Assembly: GCF_019042655.1 (NCBI RefSeq) | Contig: NZ_JAHPZO010000002.1 | Span: 310,001 to 374,000 of the forward strand | Length of the DNA: 64,000 nt | DNA from: Planococcus sp. CP5-4_YE | Lineage (GTDB): Bacteria; Bacillota; Bacilli; Bacillales_A; Planococcaceae | Reading direction: 5' to 3' | Shown here: positions 44,710 to 53,247 of the stretch, piece after piece | How positions within the stretch are numbered: position 1 is the stretch's first letter | Layout: every line of letters begins with the position of its first letter | Notes under the pieces: model-generated | The model's input: the letters and a program-made list of their open reading frames with translations, nothing else | Database searches by the model: none | Told to the model about the DNA's origin: nothing | Position numbers and translations under genes: made by a program

Positions 44710-45180
44710 TTATTTCCCGGGAAATCCGGACAACTGCGCTTCAACCGCCGCCACTAAATTCGTACGTGTGTCGGCTAGATGATGCTTCAGCGCTTCGTTA
44801 TCCAAATCTTCTCCTGTATAAAAACTCGCGAATGGCTGATTTTTATCTCTTGGCACGACATGCAAATGAAAATGCGTCAATTCATCGGCCCCGCCGCCAT
44901 TTTGCGTCTGCGTGATGCCAAACGGTGCGTAAAGCTCCCGGATGGCCCGGCTCATTAATTGTGAAGCGTTTAGAATGGCGAGTGCCGTCTCACTATCCAT
45001 GTCATCAATAAAACGGTAATGGGCTTTCGGTAAAATGAGCACATGCCCTTCGCCAAACGGATCGTGGTCCAAAAAACACGCGACCCACTCATTTTCATAC
45101 ACCATGTGCACCGGAAGCTCACCGTTTGCCAGCCTGCACCCTAAGCAATCTTGTTCTTTGTGCCGTGAAATTCCACTCAT
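44710..45180 (-). CDS. HIT-family hydrolase
   Basis: 156 aa. A Cys pair (CLGCRLANGE) at the N-terminus, the LPKAHYRFIDD segment and the histidine triad HFHLHVVPR near residue 103 define the family (nucleotide-binding hydrolases/transferases). Next to the thioesterase, 25 bp away. Confidence 0.9.
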   Translation of the reverse strand: MSGISRHKEQDCLGCRLANGELPVHMVYENEWVACFLDHDPFGEGHVLILPKAHYRFIDDMDSETALAILNASQLMSRAIRELYAPFGITQTQNGGGADELTHFHLHVVPRDKNQPFASFYTGEDLDNEALKHHLADTRTNLVAAVEAQLSGFPGK

Positions 45181-45291
45181 CTCCCGTACCCCTCATCCCC
45201 CGCAGCAAAATCAGATCTGTTGCAGTTGTTTTCTTTCCATTATACAAGCCAACTTCATCCAGGAAAGGAAAATCTAACGCCTTTTCGCACT

Positions 45292-45345
45292 ATGTCCTAT
45301 AATCCGGACCGCGTCATCACCATGAAAGACGGCCGCTTGGCATAA
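45292..45345 (+). pseudogene. Remnant of an ABC transporter ATP-binding protein C-terminus
   Basis: The codons read MSYNPDRVITMKDGRLA then stop. This resembles the C-terminal RVI.MKDGRL end of MacB/LolD-type ABC ATPases. Nothing upstream continues the frame, so it is a fragment. It stands in a 469-bp gap otherwise holding a dispersed repeat. Confidence 0.4.
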
Positions 45346-45394
45346 AAAAGATACTGTCTTGGCCGTCCATTTTCCAAGCTTGTTGAGAAAGGCG

Positions 45395-45540
45395 AAAAGT
45401 CGTATTTTCCGAAGCTTATCGCTCGCTTTCCGCGGGCGGGAATCGAGCCTCCTCGTCACTTCGTTCCTGCGGGGTCTCTCAAACCCGCTTTTCCCGCAGG
45501 AGTCGAGCGAACGCTTCTCCAAATACTGAGATATTTCATT
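45395..45540. repeat. Dispersed intergenic repeat, copy 2
   Basis: TATTTTCCGAAGCTTATCGC ... GCGAACGCTTCTCCAAATAC, same ends as copy 1 at 4.8 kb and, inverted, copy 3 at 51.4 kb. GC-rich centre with CCTCCTCGTCACTTCGTTCC. Non-coding. Confidence 0.75.
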
Positions 45541-45603
45541 GATTCTGAATTGTAGATAAGATAATCAGCTTTTCGATTCATAGCAGACCATAGACTTCTT
45601 CAT

Positions 45604-45641
45604 AATTCAAAAGAGACGGCCGCAGCCGTCTCTTTTGAATT
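45604..45641 (-). terminator. Terminator after vmlR
   Basis: Near-perfect inverted repeat AATTCAAAAGAGACGGC ... GCCGTCTCTTTTGAATT just past the vmlR stop. Confidence 0.75.
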
Positions 45642-45649
45642 ATCGCTGT

Positions 45650-47290
45650 CTACTCCAATTCCTTCAATTGCTTCGTCAATTCCACAAAGCGCCAGTCGAG
45701 TTCAGCGTAGCCCTTGTCTTTCGGCTGCATAAAGCTCAGTTTGCCGAGCACGGCCTGACGCTCCGTCTCGAGTTTCAACCGAAGTTCACCGGTGCTGCCA
45801 AGCGCTTCTTTTGGCGGCGCTTCCCCGAGCTGCTTGCGGATTGTTCCGCCTTCAAACACCAGTTTGCCATCCGTCGCCTTGTCGAGTAAATAGCGGTCAT
45901 GCGATACGACGAGAAGCGTGCCGCGATAGTCCGACAAGGTCGACTCCAATTGTTCGCGCGACGGCAAATCCAAATGATTGGTCGGCTCATCGAGCAATAA
46001 GGCGTCTTTATCCTCCAGGATGAATTTCATCAATTTGCATTTGACCCGCTCGCCCATGCTCATCTCACGAATCGGCTCCAGCCATTGCTCTTTACGGAAA
46101 CCTAAGTGTTTCAATAGATTCTGCACACGCCCCCGCTCTTTGAACGTGAATTGCTCAAATAATTCGGCAGGCGTCCGGTCGAGCGGCAAATCAAAGACGT
46201 CTTGCGTCAAATAGCCGATAGAAGCGGAAGGCGATAGCCATAGCTCCCCTACGCTTACCGGCTCTTCACCCGCCAGCATTTTCAAAAACGTCGTCTTGCC
46301 GCTGCCGTTTGCGCCGACGACCGCGATTTTCTCCCCATGCTGGACCGTAAACGAGGCATTTTTAAATATTGGCATGTCGCTAAAAGATTTCCCGGCATCT
46401 TTCACTTCCAAAAAGCGTTTGCCCGCTTTCGGATTGGCGCGGAAAGCGAATTCCACTTCGTAGTCCGGCTCGACAGCGTCGACCGCCTCGTTCGCCAATT
46501 CCTTCTCCAGGCGCTTTTGCTTCGATTTCACTTGCGCGTCCATGCCCTTCGCTTTGACCCGGTAATATTCCTTATAGCCTTCCTGCTTAGTAGAGTTGGC
46601 ATGTGCCGATTCAGACCACGAGGATAGTTGCTTCATCTGGCTTTCGATCCGGTCGATGCGTTTTTGTTGTGTGTCATAAGCGTGTTGCTGGCTTATCCGC
46701 TTACGTTCGCGAAATTCCATATAGTCGCTGTAATTGCCGTTATGGCTATAGACTTTGCCATTTTCAATCGACCAGATCTTCGTCGCGATGTGATCGAGGA
46801 AATAGCGGTCGTGCGAGACGATCGCGATGGCTCCCGGATAAGCGTTTAATTCGCGCAGCAAATATTCTGTGCCTTGTGCGTCCAGATGATTGGTCGGCTC
46901 ATCCAATAACAAGAGATCCGCTGGCACTGCCAAGCCTTTCGCGAGCCGCGCTTTGAGTTTTTCGCCTCCGCTCAATTGGGCGAAATCACGAAGCGGGACT
47001 TGCCATCTGTTCAATAGCGCTTGTTCCGCTTTTGTCACGTCTTCAAAGCTGTAATCCGGCAGTTCCTGTTCGACTGCCCGCACGCTCATGTCCGGTGTGC
47101 CTTGAATTAACTGTCCACTGGCCGGTTCGATATCTCCAGCGAGCAGCCGCAAAAGCGTCGTTTTTCCGGCGCCGTTTTTCCCGATGATGCCAATGCGATC
47201 GCCGCTCATGATGTTCGCTGTCACGTTCTCAAATAGCGTTTGTTGTTCGATTTCCACGGATATGTTCAGTAATTTTATTAGTTCTGTCAT
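45650..47290 (-). CDS. vmlR: ABC-F ribosome-protection protein, VmlR-like
   Basis: 546 aa (B. subtilis VmlR 547), two ABC domains without membrane segments. Walker A motifs IGKNGAGKTTLLRLL and VGANGSGKTTFLKML; signatures AQLSGGEKLKARLAKGL and REMSMGERVKCKLMKFIL; a long interdomain linker (residues about 190-265, TQQKRIDRIESQMKQLSSWS) that reaches into the ribosome; and a C-terminal coiled extension. Sequence follows VmlR throughout, which gives resistance to lincomycin/virginiamycin-type drugs; resistance here is inferred. A 5' attenuator precedes it. Confidence 0.9.
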   Translation of the reverse strand: MTELIKLLNISVEIEQQTLFENVTANIMSGDRIGIIGKNGAGKTTLLRLLAGDIEPASGQLIQGTPDMSVRAVEQELPDYSFEDVTKAEQALLNRWQVPLRDFAQLSGGEKLKARLAKGLAVPADLLLLDEPTNHLDAQGTEYLLRELNAYPGAIAIVSHDRYFLDHIATKIWSIENGKVYSHNGNYSDYMEFRERKRISQQHAYDTQQKRIDRIESQMKQLSSWSESAHANSTKQEGYKEYYRVKAKGMDAQVKSKQKRLEKELANEAVDAVEPDYEVEFAFRANPKAGKRFLEVKDAGKSFSDMPIFKNASFTVQHGEKIAVVGANGSGKTTFLKMLAGEEPVSVGELWLSPSASIGYLTQDVFDLPLDRTPAELFEQFTFKERGRVQNLLKHLGFRKEQWLEPIREMSMGERVKCKLMKFILEDKDALLLDEPTNHLDLPSREQLESTLSDYRGTLLVVSHDRYLLDKATDGKLVFEGGTIRKQLGEAPPKEALGSTGELRLKLETERQAVLGKLSFMQPKDKGYAELDWRFVELTKQLKELE

Positions 47291-47325
47291 GCAGAACCAC
47301 CCCTTCTCGTTTTGGACAGGGAGAA

Positions 47326-47362
47326 TTAAAAAAATCCTCCCAAATCTAAATTTGGAAGGATT
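47326..47362 (-). terminator. Attenuator terminator in the vmlR leader
   Basis: AAUCCUUCCAAAU-UUAG-AUUUGGGAGGAUU followed by U-run, in the 5' leader 35 nt before the vmlR start. A terminator upstream of the gene, within its own transcript, points to antibiotic-induced attenuation as known for ABC-F genes. Confidence 0.88.
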
Positions 47363-47465
47363 AGCCAGTACATTTGGATGCGCCGAATAAACTACAACAC
47401 CTTACGGATGAAATGGGCAGACTAATCCTATGTTTTTGCCTTCGAAAAATAACTATTTCAAATGA

Positions 47466-47501
47466 CTAAAAATATAGGTTAGTTACGCATTGTCCACCCA
47501 T
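47466..47501 (-). CDS. Candidate leader peptide of the vmlR attenuator
   Basis: 11 codons (MGGQCVTNLYF) about 20 nt after the predicted transcription start. The ribosome site is weak (ACGAG). A stalled ribosome here could alter folding of the terminator at 47326-47362. It is a candidate only; other short frames exist in the leader. Confidence 0.35.
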   Translation of the reverse strand: MGGQCVTNLYF

Positions 47502-47529
47502 CAACTCGTTTCATTTCAGAATTGAGTTG

Positions 47530-47558
47530 ATTTTATCATGCAGGAACTTTACTTGCAA
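47530..47558 (-). promoter_or_regulatory. Promoter of vmlR
   Basis: TTGCAA (47553-47558), 17 nt, TAAAAT (47530-47535) on the minus strand, giving a leader of about 230 nt before vmlR. It lies only 15 bp after the end of the terC gene. Confidence 0.65.
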
Positions 47559-47573
47559 CCGGGCCAGCCGGAA

Positions 47574-48335
47574 TTACGCAACGCTTTGTTCGCGCTTTTT
47601 CTTGATGCTGACAAGTGCGCCGACTGCCACGATGGCCAGAAGAACGCCCCAGAAGATCAATTTCCATTCTGTCGAGTGGGCGAAATCGTACGGCAAGATG
47701 CCGACGCCTTCGTGCCCAAGCGTCAAGACCGTCAATTTCACGCCGACCCAGCCGACGATGACGAACGCTGTTGTTTCAAGCTGCGGGTAATTCGCCAAGA
47801 GTTTAACGAATTTATGCGCCGCGAAACGCATGATGACGAGTCCGACCAAACCACCGGTCAACATGACAGCGAACTGTCCGCCGTTGATGCCGCCGATTTC
47901 CATAGAGCCAAGATGCGGCAAAGTGATGGCAAGCGCAACCGCTGCGAGCATCGAGTCGACCGCGAACGCGATGTCCGCCAGTTCCACTTTCAATACCGTC
48001 ATCCAGAAACCAGAACCTTTTGTCTTTTCAGGTTCGATGGTGTGTTCTTTGCCTTTTCGCTGATCGTAAATATGCTTAAACGCGATGAACAAGAGATACG
48101 CTGCACCGAGTGCCTGGATCTGCCAGACATCGACGAGCAATGTGATCATGAATAATGCCGCGAAACGGAACACGAACGCCCCGAGTAACCCGTAGAACAA
48201 TGCTTTCTTCTGTTGCGCTTTCGGCAAGTGCTTGACCATGACCGCCATGACGACGGCATTGTCAGCAGCAAGCAAACCTTCAAGTGCCACTAAGACGAGC
48301 AGCACCCATAAATACTCTAATAAAATTGCTTCCAA
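47574..48335 (-). CDS. TerC-family membrane protein (manganese export type)
   Basis: 253 aa, about seven membrane segments with the family's acidic motifs: ALEGLLAADNAVVMAVMV near residue 18 and VELADIAFAVDSMLAAVALA near residue 120. B. subtilis YkoY/YceF proteins of this type handle Mn, and this gene has a yybP-ykoY Mn riboswitch in its leader, which supports the same role. Confidence 0.88.
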   Translation of the reverse strand: MEAILLEYLWVLLVLVALEGLLAADNAVVMAVMVKHLPKAQQKKALFYGLLGAFVFRFAALFMITLLVDVWQIQALGAAYLLFIAFKHIYDQRKGKEHTIEPEKTKGSGFWMTVLKVELADIAFAVDSMLAAVALAITLPHLGSMEIGGINGGQFAVMLTGGLVGLVIMRFAAHKFVKLLANYPQLETTAFVIVGWVGVKLTVLTLGHEGVGILPYDFAHSTEWKLIFWGVLLAIVAVGALVSIKKKREQSVA

Positions 48336-48362
48336 CTGAAAAACCTCCTTAAATTTGGCAAC

Positions 48363-48515
48363 AAAAAAGACCTATGCCTATAGAAGGCAAAGGTCTTGCT
48401 AAGCAAAATGTTTTTGCTATCACAACCGATGGAACGGGTCCATGTAATGACGACTGTGAAATAGGTTTCCCCATAGCTACTCCCCTTTGACGTGATGTCA
48501 AGGTCTATTGAGTTG
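48363..48515 (-). promoter_or_regulatory. yybP-ykoY manganese riboswitch with terminator
   Basis: The leader RNA contains AAAGGGGAGUAGC, a stem region with GGGAAACC, and the 3' element UAGCAAGACCUUUGCC, which are the conserved parts of the yybP-ykoY aptamer. The 3' element overlaps the terminator AAGACCUUUGCCU-UCU-AUAGGCAUAGGUCUUUUUU (48363-48397). Mn binding would favour antitermination and TerC production, as known for this class. Confidence 0.87.
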
Positions 48516-48639
48516 TTAAAAAAAGTATAACATATAAAAACAAAAAAGCTACTACATAATATCGCCAAATTCACCGCTGAATTTCCGAATAATTACACAT
48601 GGAATTTCTACTATCTGCCAATATATATGGTATTATACT

Positions 48640-48897
48640 TCTTAATCATAAAAGGAGGGGAACCCATTGGGAAGGGATTAGCGCATTTTGATCTTGAAAT
48701 AGAGCATTTTATTTGTTTAGCCAGCTTCGTGGCAGGCTGCCGCAAGTGTCAAGAGATCAAAGTTCACAAACTCATTGCCTGATTGGTTCCTCTCTTCGGC
48801 AAACGGCAGATTTCTGTTCTCGACTGGCAGAGTTCGAAAACCCTCAGCAGGCGTACCGGGATTTTTTTACGTCCCCCCGCCTGGCTGAATTACTTAT
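48640..48897 (+). other. Long untranslated leader of the first CNNM gene, possible structured RNA
   Basis: About 260 nt without a convincing gene; a 74-codon frame (48713-48937) lacks a ribosome site and resembles nothing I know. Near the 3' end CAGCAGGCG ... CGCCUGGCUG forms a stem enclosing GGGA...UCCC. The leader is long enough to hold a regulatory RNA. I could not match it to the M-box or another known Mg sensor. Confidence 0.35.
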
Positions 48898-48930
48898 GGA
48901 GGTGAATCCCTTTTCAGGGAATCTTACGTG
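48898..48930 (+). promoter_or_regulatory. Ribosome binding site split from its GTG start by a hairpin (first CNNM gene)
   Basis: GGAGGTGA is followed by the hairpin GAAUCCC-UUUUCA-GGGAAUC, four nt, then GTG. The linear distance is too long for a normal start; looping out the hairpin brings the two to a usable distance. The second CNNM gene has the same layout with a different stem. Confidence 0.6.
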
Positions 48931-50250
48931 GACATAATTACAATACTGAATTTAGCTTTGCTGGTACTATTGCTCGCTTTGACCGCCTTTTTCGTCGGTT
49001 CTGAATTCGCCGTCGTCAAAATCCGCATGTCGCGCCTTGATCAACTCGTTGCAGAAGGCAATAAAAAAGCCGTGCGCGCCAAAGAAGTGGCTAGCAACTT
49101 GGATTATTACCTATCTGCCTGCCAGCTCGGCATCACGGTCACGGCACTCGGCCTCGGGGCGCTCGGGAAACCGACCGTCGAACGGCTCATGTATCCGGTC
49201 TTCGACTTTTTCCAAGTGTCGGATTCGGTCGCATCCGCCGCTTCCTATGCGATTGCTTTCCTATTGGTGACGTATCTACACGTTGTGCTCGGGGAAATGG
49301 CACCGAAAACGCTCGCCATCGAATACGCAGAAAAGATGTCGCTGCTGTTGGCTCCCCCGCTGTATTGGTTCGGCCAAATCATGAAGCCTTTCATTTGGGC
49401 GCTTAATGGAGCCGCACGCCTGTTGTTGAGAGTTTTCGGAGTCCAGCCAGGGCATGAGCAGGCTTATTCGGAAGACGAGCTAAGAATCGTCATGGCACAA
49501 AGCTATGAAGGCGGCGCCATCAATCAAAACGAATTGTCTTATATGGAAAATGTCTTCACATTCGATGAACGTTCGGCAAAAGACATCATGGTACCGCGGA
49601 CCGAGCTCGTGACGCTCGACCTCGACATGCCGTCTCAAGAAATCATCGATGTGCTTGATGAACATAACTACACGCGCTATCCGGTAACGGAAGACGGCGA
49701 CAAGGACCAAATCATCGGTTTTGTCAGCGCCAAGAAAATGTTGCCGCAGATCGTTGCGGGGCGCGATTGGAAGTTGCATAATTTTGTTCGTGAAGTGCCG
49801 ACTGTGTTCGAGATGACAGATTTGCAAGGTGCCTTGCTGCGCATGCAGAATGCCCGCGTCCACTTAGCGATCGTCGCGGATGAATACGGCGGGACCGCTG
49901 GCATGCTAACACTAGAAGACATCCTCGAAGAAATCGTCGGCGAAATTCGCGACGAATTCGATGAAGACGAAGAACCGGAAATCAAGAAAATCGCAGACCG
50001 CGAGTACGTATTGAGTGGACGTGTGCTATTGAAAGAACTCGAAGAGCGTTTTGGCGTAGACTTCGACAATAGCCAGGACATCGACACGATCGGCGGCTGG
50101 ATCCATTATCGCACGACCGGACAAATCCAAATCGGCGAACAGTTGGCGTATAAAGATACTGAATGGACAGTCACCGATATGGACCATCAGCAGATCAAGC
50201 AAGTCCTGTTTACGCAAAATCCGAAAAAACCACAAGACCAAATCGACTAA
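48928..50250 (+). CDS. CNNM/CBS/CorC family transporter (MpfA/HlyC-CorC type)
   Basis: 440 aa. CNNM membrane domain (residues 1-200, FFVGSEFAVVKIRMSRLDQL ... HVVLGEMAPKTLAIEYAEKM), paired CBS domains (IMVPRTELVTLDL ... LAIVADEYGGTAGMLTLEDI), and a C-terminal CorC_HlyC domain (DREYVLSGRVLLKELEERFG). Family members export Mg2+ or related ions (MpfA in Bacillales). GTG start; see the hairpin-split ribosome site. First of three CNNM genes in a row. Confidence 0.9.
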   Translation: MDIITILNLALLVLLLALTAFFVGSEFAVVKIRMSRLDQLVAEGNKKAVRAKEVASNLDYYLSACQLGITVTALGLGALGKPTVERLMYPVFDFFQVSDSVASAASYAIAFLLVTYLHVVLGEMAPKTLAIEYAEKMSLLLAPPLYWFGQIMKPFIWALNGAARLLLRVFGVQPGHEQAYSEDELRIVMAQSYEGGAINQNELSYMENVFTFDERSAKDIMVPRTELVTLDLDMPSQEIIDVLDEHNYTRYPVTEDGDKDQIIGFVSAKKMLPQIVAGRDWKLHNFVREVPTVFEMTDLQGALLRMQNARVHLAIVADEYGGTAGMLTLEDILEEIVGEIRDEFDEDEEPEIKKIADREYVLSGRVLLKELEERFGVDFDNSQDIDTIGGWIHYRTTGQIQIGEQLAYKDTEWTVTDMDHQQIKQVLFTQNPKKPQDQID

Positions 50251-50253
50251 CTG

Positions 50254-50287
50254 GAGGTGAGCCCCCGATTCTGGGGGATCCGACTTG
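50254..50287 (+). promoter_or_regulatory. Ribosome binding site split from its TTG start by a hairpin (second CNNM gene)
   Basis: GGAGGTGA, hairpin GAGCCCCC-GAUUCU-GGGGGAUC, four nt (CGAC), then TTG. Compared with the first gene, the outer GA/UC pairs, one mismatch and the following GC pairs are kept while the sequence changes, so the fold itself seems conserved. Confidence 0.6.
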
Positions 50288-51340
50288 GATGGACAAATAA
50301 CGATTAACTTATTGCTTGTAGCTTTAATGATTTTGGCGACCGCGTTTTTTGTCGGCGCTGAATTCGCCATTTTGAAAGTGCGGATGTCGCGAATCGACCA
50401 ATTGATTTCGGAAGGCAATAAAAAAGCCGTCCGCGCCAAAGAAGTGGCAGATAAACTCGATTATTACCTCTCTGCTTGCCAACTAGGCATCACGATCACG
50501 GCATTGATACTCGGGGCACTCGGGGAACCGACCGTTGAACGCCTGTTGCATCCGCTGTTTGAGGAGTTCAATTTGTCCCCTGCCATCGCGACCATTTTAT
50601 CCTATGCTATCGCCCTCAGCCTTGTGACCTTTTTGCATGTCGTCATCGGCGAACTGGCACCGAAAACTTTGGCGATCCAATACGCAGAACGCATGACTTT
50701 ATTGCTTGCCCCGCCCCTGTACTGGTTCGGGAAAATCATGAGCCCATTCATCTGGCTATTGAACGGCTCAGCGCGCTTGTTTTTGCGTTTGTTCAAAGTG
50801 GAACCGAGCGGCCATACGGAAGCCCATTCCGAAGAGGAATTGAAATTGATCATGGCTGAAAGTTACCAAAGCGGCGAGATCAACCAGACCGAGCTGACGT
50901 ATTTGAAAAATATTTTCGATTTTGATGAGCGCATCGTCAAGCACATCATGATCCCGAAAGAGAAAATCGTCTCGGTCGAGAGTTCTTTGACACAGGAACA
51001 ACTTTTCAAGGTACTCGATGGCCATGAATATACACGCTACCCCGTGACGGAAGGTAGAGACCCGAACCGCCTGCTCGGCTTCATCAATACGAAAGAATTG
51101 CTGACAAGCATGGCAGCCGGCAGGACCCAGACGCCGGAATCTTTCCTGCATCCGATGCCGCGCTTCCCGGAAAATACGCCGATCCAAAAAGTGCTCGCCA
51201 GCATGCAGCAAAGCCGGACGCATATGGCGGTCATCACCGGAAAAGACGGACGCATCGCAGGCCTAGTGACAATGGAAGACATTCTCGAAGAAATCGTCGG
51301 CGAAATTAGCGACGAATCATTCGAAGCCGGCACTATTTAA
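50285..51340 (+). CDS. CNNM/CBS transporter paralogue lacking the CorC domain
   Basis: 351 aa. Close paralogue of the preceding gene through the CNNM and CBS parts (FFVGAEFAILKVRMSRIDQL ... AGLVTMEDILEEIVGEI) but ends ISDESFEAGTI, without the C-terminal CorC_HlyC domain. TTG start. Probably arose by tandem duplication and shares the unusual ribosome site. Confidence 0.88.
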   Translation: MDGQITINLLLVALMILATAFFVGAEFAILKVRMSRIDQLISEGNKKAVRAKEVADKLDYYLSACQLGITITALILGALGEPTVERLLHPLFEEFNLSPAIATILSYAIALSLVTFLHVVIGELAPKTLAIQYAERMTLLLAPPLYWFGKIMSPFIWLLNGSARLFLRLFKVEPSGHTEAHSEEELKLIMAESYQSGEINQTELTYLKNIFDFDERIVKHIMIPKEKIVSVESSLTQEQLFKVLDGHEYTRYPVTEGRDPNRLLGFINTKELLTSMAAGRTQTPESFLHPMPRFPENTPIQKVLASMQQSRTHMAVITGKDGRIAGLVTMEDILEEIVGEISDESFEAGTI

Positions 51341-51427
51341 TTGATCTATAAGAAAGAAGTCTGTGATCTGCTACGAATGAAAAAAGAGATCACTTATTCT
51401 ACACTCTAAAATCAATGTTCTATCCAA

Positions 51428-51570
51428 GTATTTGGAGAAGCGTTCGCTCGACTCCAGTGGATCAGCGAGACGACCGAGACCCCGCAAGCAGCGAAGCGGC
51501 TGAGGAGGCTTGGGCGCGAGCCCACGGAAAGCGAGCGATAAGCTTCGGAAAATATGACTTCTTACATTTC
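51428..51570. repeat. Dispersed intergenic repeat, copy 3 (inverted)
   Basis: GTATTTGGAGAAGCGTTCGC ... AGCTTCGGAAAATATGAC, the inverted form of copies 1 and 2. One frame (SEEAWARAHGKRA-like) is shared with copy 1 and explains the false N-terminal extension of FlhA there. Confidence 0.75.
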
Positions 51571-51585
51571 TCGACAACCTGGAAA

Positions 51586-51615
51586 GAAGAGCTGCCGCGG
51601 CAGCTCTTCTTTTTT
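51586..51615 (+). terminator. Terminator downstream of the second CNNM gene
   Basis: GAAGAGCTGCC-GC-GGCAGCTCTTCTTTTTTC, a strong palindromic stem with T-run, after the repeat. Confidence 0.88.
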
Positions 51616-51740
51616 CATTGCATATAATTGGTTTCCCGACATTTTTCGGCTAAACTGAAGCTAATTAACACTCACGCAACTTTCCGTTTTCGTTATGCTG
51701 CTTCAGGCTCGACTACCGTTGTCAGAAGGAGGCTTCCATT

Positions 51741-52787
51741 ATGGGATGGGCACTTGGGGTATTGAGTGCATTGATTTTCGCCAACGCCTTGTTTGCGGCG
51801 TCTGAAATTGCGTTAATTTCATTGAACGACTACAAGATCAAGAAAATGGCCGAGTCAGGCAATAAAAAAGCCCAGCTGATCGATGCCATGCTGTCGCAGC
51901 CGAGCCAGTTCCTTGCGACGATCCAGATCGGCATTACACTCGCGGGCTTTTTGGCGAGCGCTTTCGCCGCGGACAGCTTTGCGGATGAATTGTCGCTTTA
52001 TGTCCAAGGCACGGCACTTCCGGTATCCCCCGGTATCGTGCAAATCACTTCCCTGATTTTCATCACTTTGCTGCTGTCTTATTTCACGCTCGTCTTCGGG
52101 GAATTGGTGCCAAAACGGCTCGCCCTCCAAAAACCACAACCCATTGCAATGGCCATGATCTATCCGCTTCGTGCGATCGCCGTGCTCACCAGCCCATTCG
52201 TCACCATTCTCTCATGGTCAACAAACGGAGTAATTCGCCTGTTTGGCATCGACCCCCATCAACCCGTGCCGGAAGAAACCGAAGAAGAAATTCGCCTAAT
52301 GCTCGAAGCCGGCAAGGAAAAAGGCACCATCGAAGACATGGAGCAATTCATCATTACGCGCGCATTTGAATTCAACGACAAAGCCATCGGAGACATCATG
52401 GTTCACCGGACAGACATCATCGCCATCTCTGTCGATGATTCGCTCGACGATATCGTGAGCCTCGCCACGCTGCACCCTTTCTCCAAATTTCCGGTCTATC
52501 AGGACAATAGAGACCAGATGATTGGCAGTATTCACCTTAAGGATCTATTTCGCTATCGGGAAAATCCACCGAAGCCAGTCTTCGATATCCGCCAAATTAT
52601 GCGGGCGCCCCATTTTGTGTTTGAAAGGCGCAAAATTGATGAAGTGTTCCTGGAAATGCAGAAAAGCCATAACCATTTAGCCATCGTGCTCGATGAATAC
52701 GGTGGTACGGCCGGCCTTATCACCTTGGAAGACTTGCTCGAAGAACTGGTCGGTGACATCCAGAGTGAAGATAAGCCTTCTACCTAA
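51741..52787 (+). CDS. Third CNNM/CBS family transporter
   Basis: 348 aa. More divergent relative: ALFAASEIALISLNDYKIKK, FGELVPKRLALQKPQP, CBS pair (IMVHRTDIIAISV ... LAIVLDEYGGTAGLITLEDL). It ends after the CBS pair (QSEDKPST), so it also lacks the CorC_HlyC domain. Ordinary AGAAGGAGG site, ATG start, separated from the first two by a terminator and a repeat. Confidence 0.88.
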   Translation: MGWALGVLSALIFANALFAASEIALISLNDYKIKKMAESGNKKAQLIDAMLSQPSQFLATIQIGITLAGFLASAFAADSFADELSLYVQGTALPVSPGIVQITSLIFITLLLSYFTLVFGELVPKRLALQKPQPIAMAMIYPLRAIAVLTSPFVTILSWSTNGVIRLFGIDPHQPVPEETEEEIRLMLEAGKEKGTIEDMEQFIITRAFEFNDKAIGDIMVHRTDIIAISVDDSLDDIVSLATLHPFSKFPVYQDNRDQMIGSIHLKDLFRYRENPPKPVFDIRQIMRAPHFVFERRKIDEVFLEMQKSHNHLAIVLDEYGGTAGLITLEDLLEELVGDIQSEDKPST

Positions 52788-52795
52788 CTCATGAC

Positions 52796-53191
52796 TTAAG
52801 TCGTTTTATGCCTTTTTCGCATCAACAACCAGATAGCCGCAATACCGATCAAGACGAAAATCCCGATAGCCATGGCGATGTATAGCGGATCTTCATTTAC
52901 ATCCTGTGGGATCCATTTTTCCGCAAGCGGCCCCGCACTCATCAACGCCGCGACGATAATGGTAATCCAGGATTTCGTGTACAGCGCATAGGCGATAAAC
53001 GCGACAAGGCAGACAGCAACAATCATATAATTCTGTTCAGCCGTTGCCGTGAAGTAAGCCGCTGTATTCTCTGGAATCATCCATAAATAAAATGCCACCC
53101 AGAAGCCGATGACCAAAGTTGAAACAGCCACCGCGATCACGCCGAGCTTTACCGGCTGATCGTGAAACTTCGGCAATACTTTGAAAATCAA
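52796..53191 (-). CDS. Small membrane protein of unknown function
   Basis: 131 aa, four predicted membrane helices (residues about 15-38, 54-73, 75-90, 105-123), basic C-terminal tail RKRHKTT. I do not recognise a family. It is convergent with the third CNNM gene, 8 bp apart, with no clear terminator between. Confidence 0.7.
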   Translation of the reverse strand: MIFKVLPKFHDQPVKLGVIAVAVSTLVIGFWVAFYLWMIPENTAAYFTATAEQNYMIVAVCLVAFIAYALYTKSWITIIVAALMSAGPLAEKWIPQDVNEDPLYIAMAIGIFVLIGIAAIWLLMRKRHKTT

Positions 53192-53213
53192 GAAAATGAA
53201 ATTTTTCCATAGA

Positions 53214-53243
53214 AAAAACCAGCCTGCATTCAGGCCGGCCTTG
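53214..53243 (-). terminator. Terminator after a GNAT gene
   Basis: AAGGCCGGCCUGAAUGCAGGCUGGUUUUUUC-type stem and U-run on the minus strand. Confidence 0.8.
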
Positions 53244-53247
53244 TGTT

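Noticed and set aside
51741-52787. Third CNNM gene as part of the hairpin-split ribosome site family
   Set aside because: It has an ordinary AGAAGGAGG site close to an ATG and no intervening stem.
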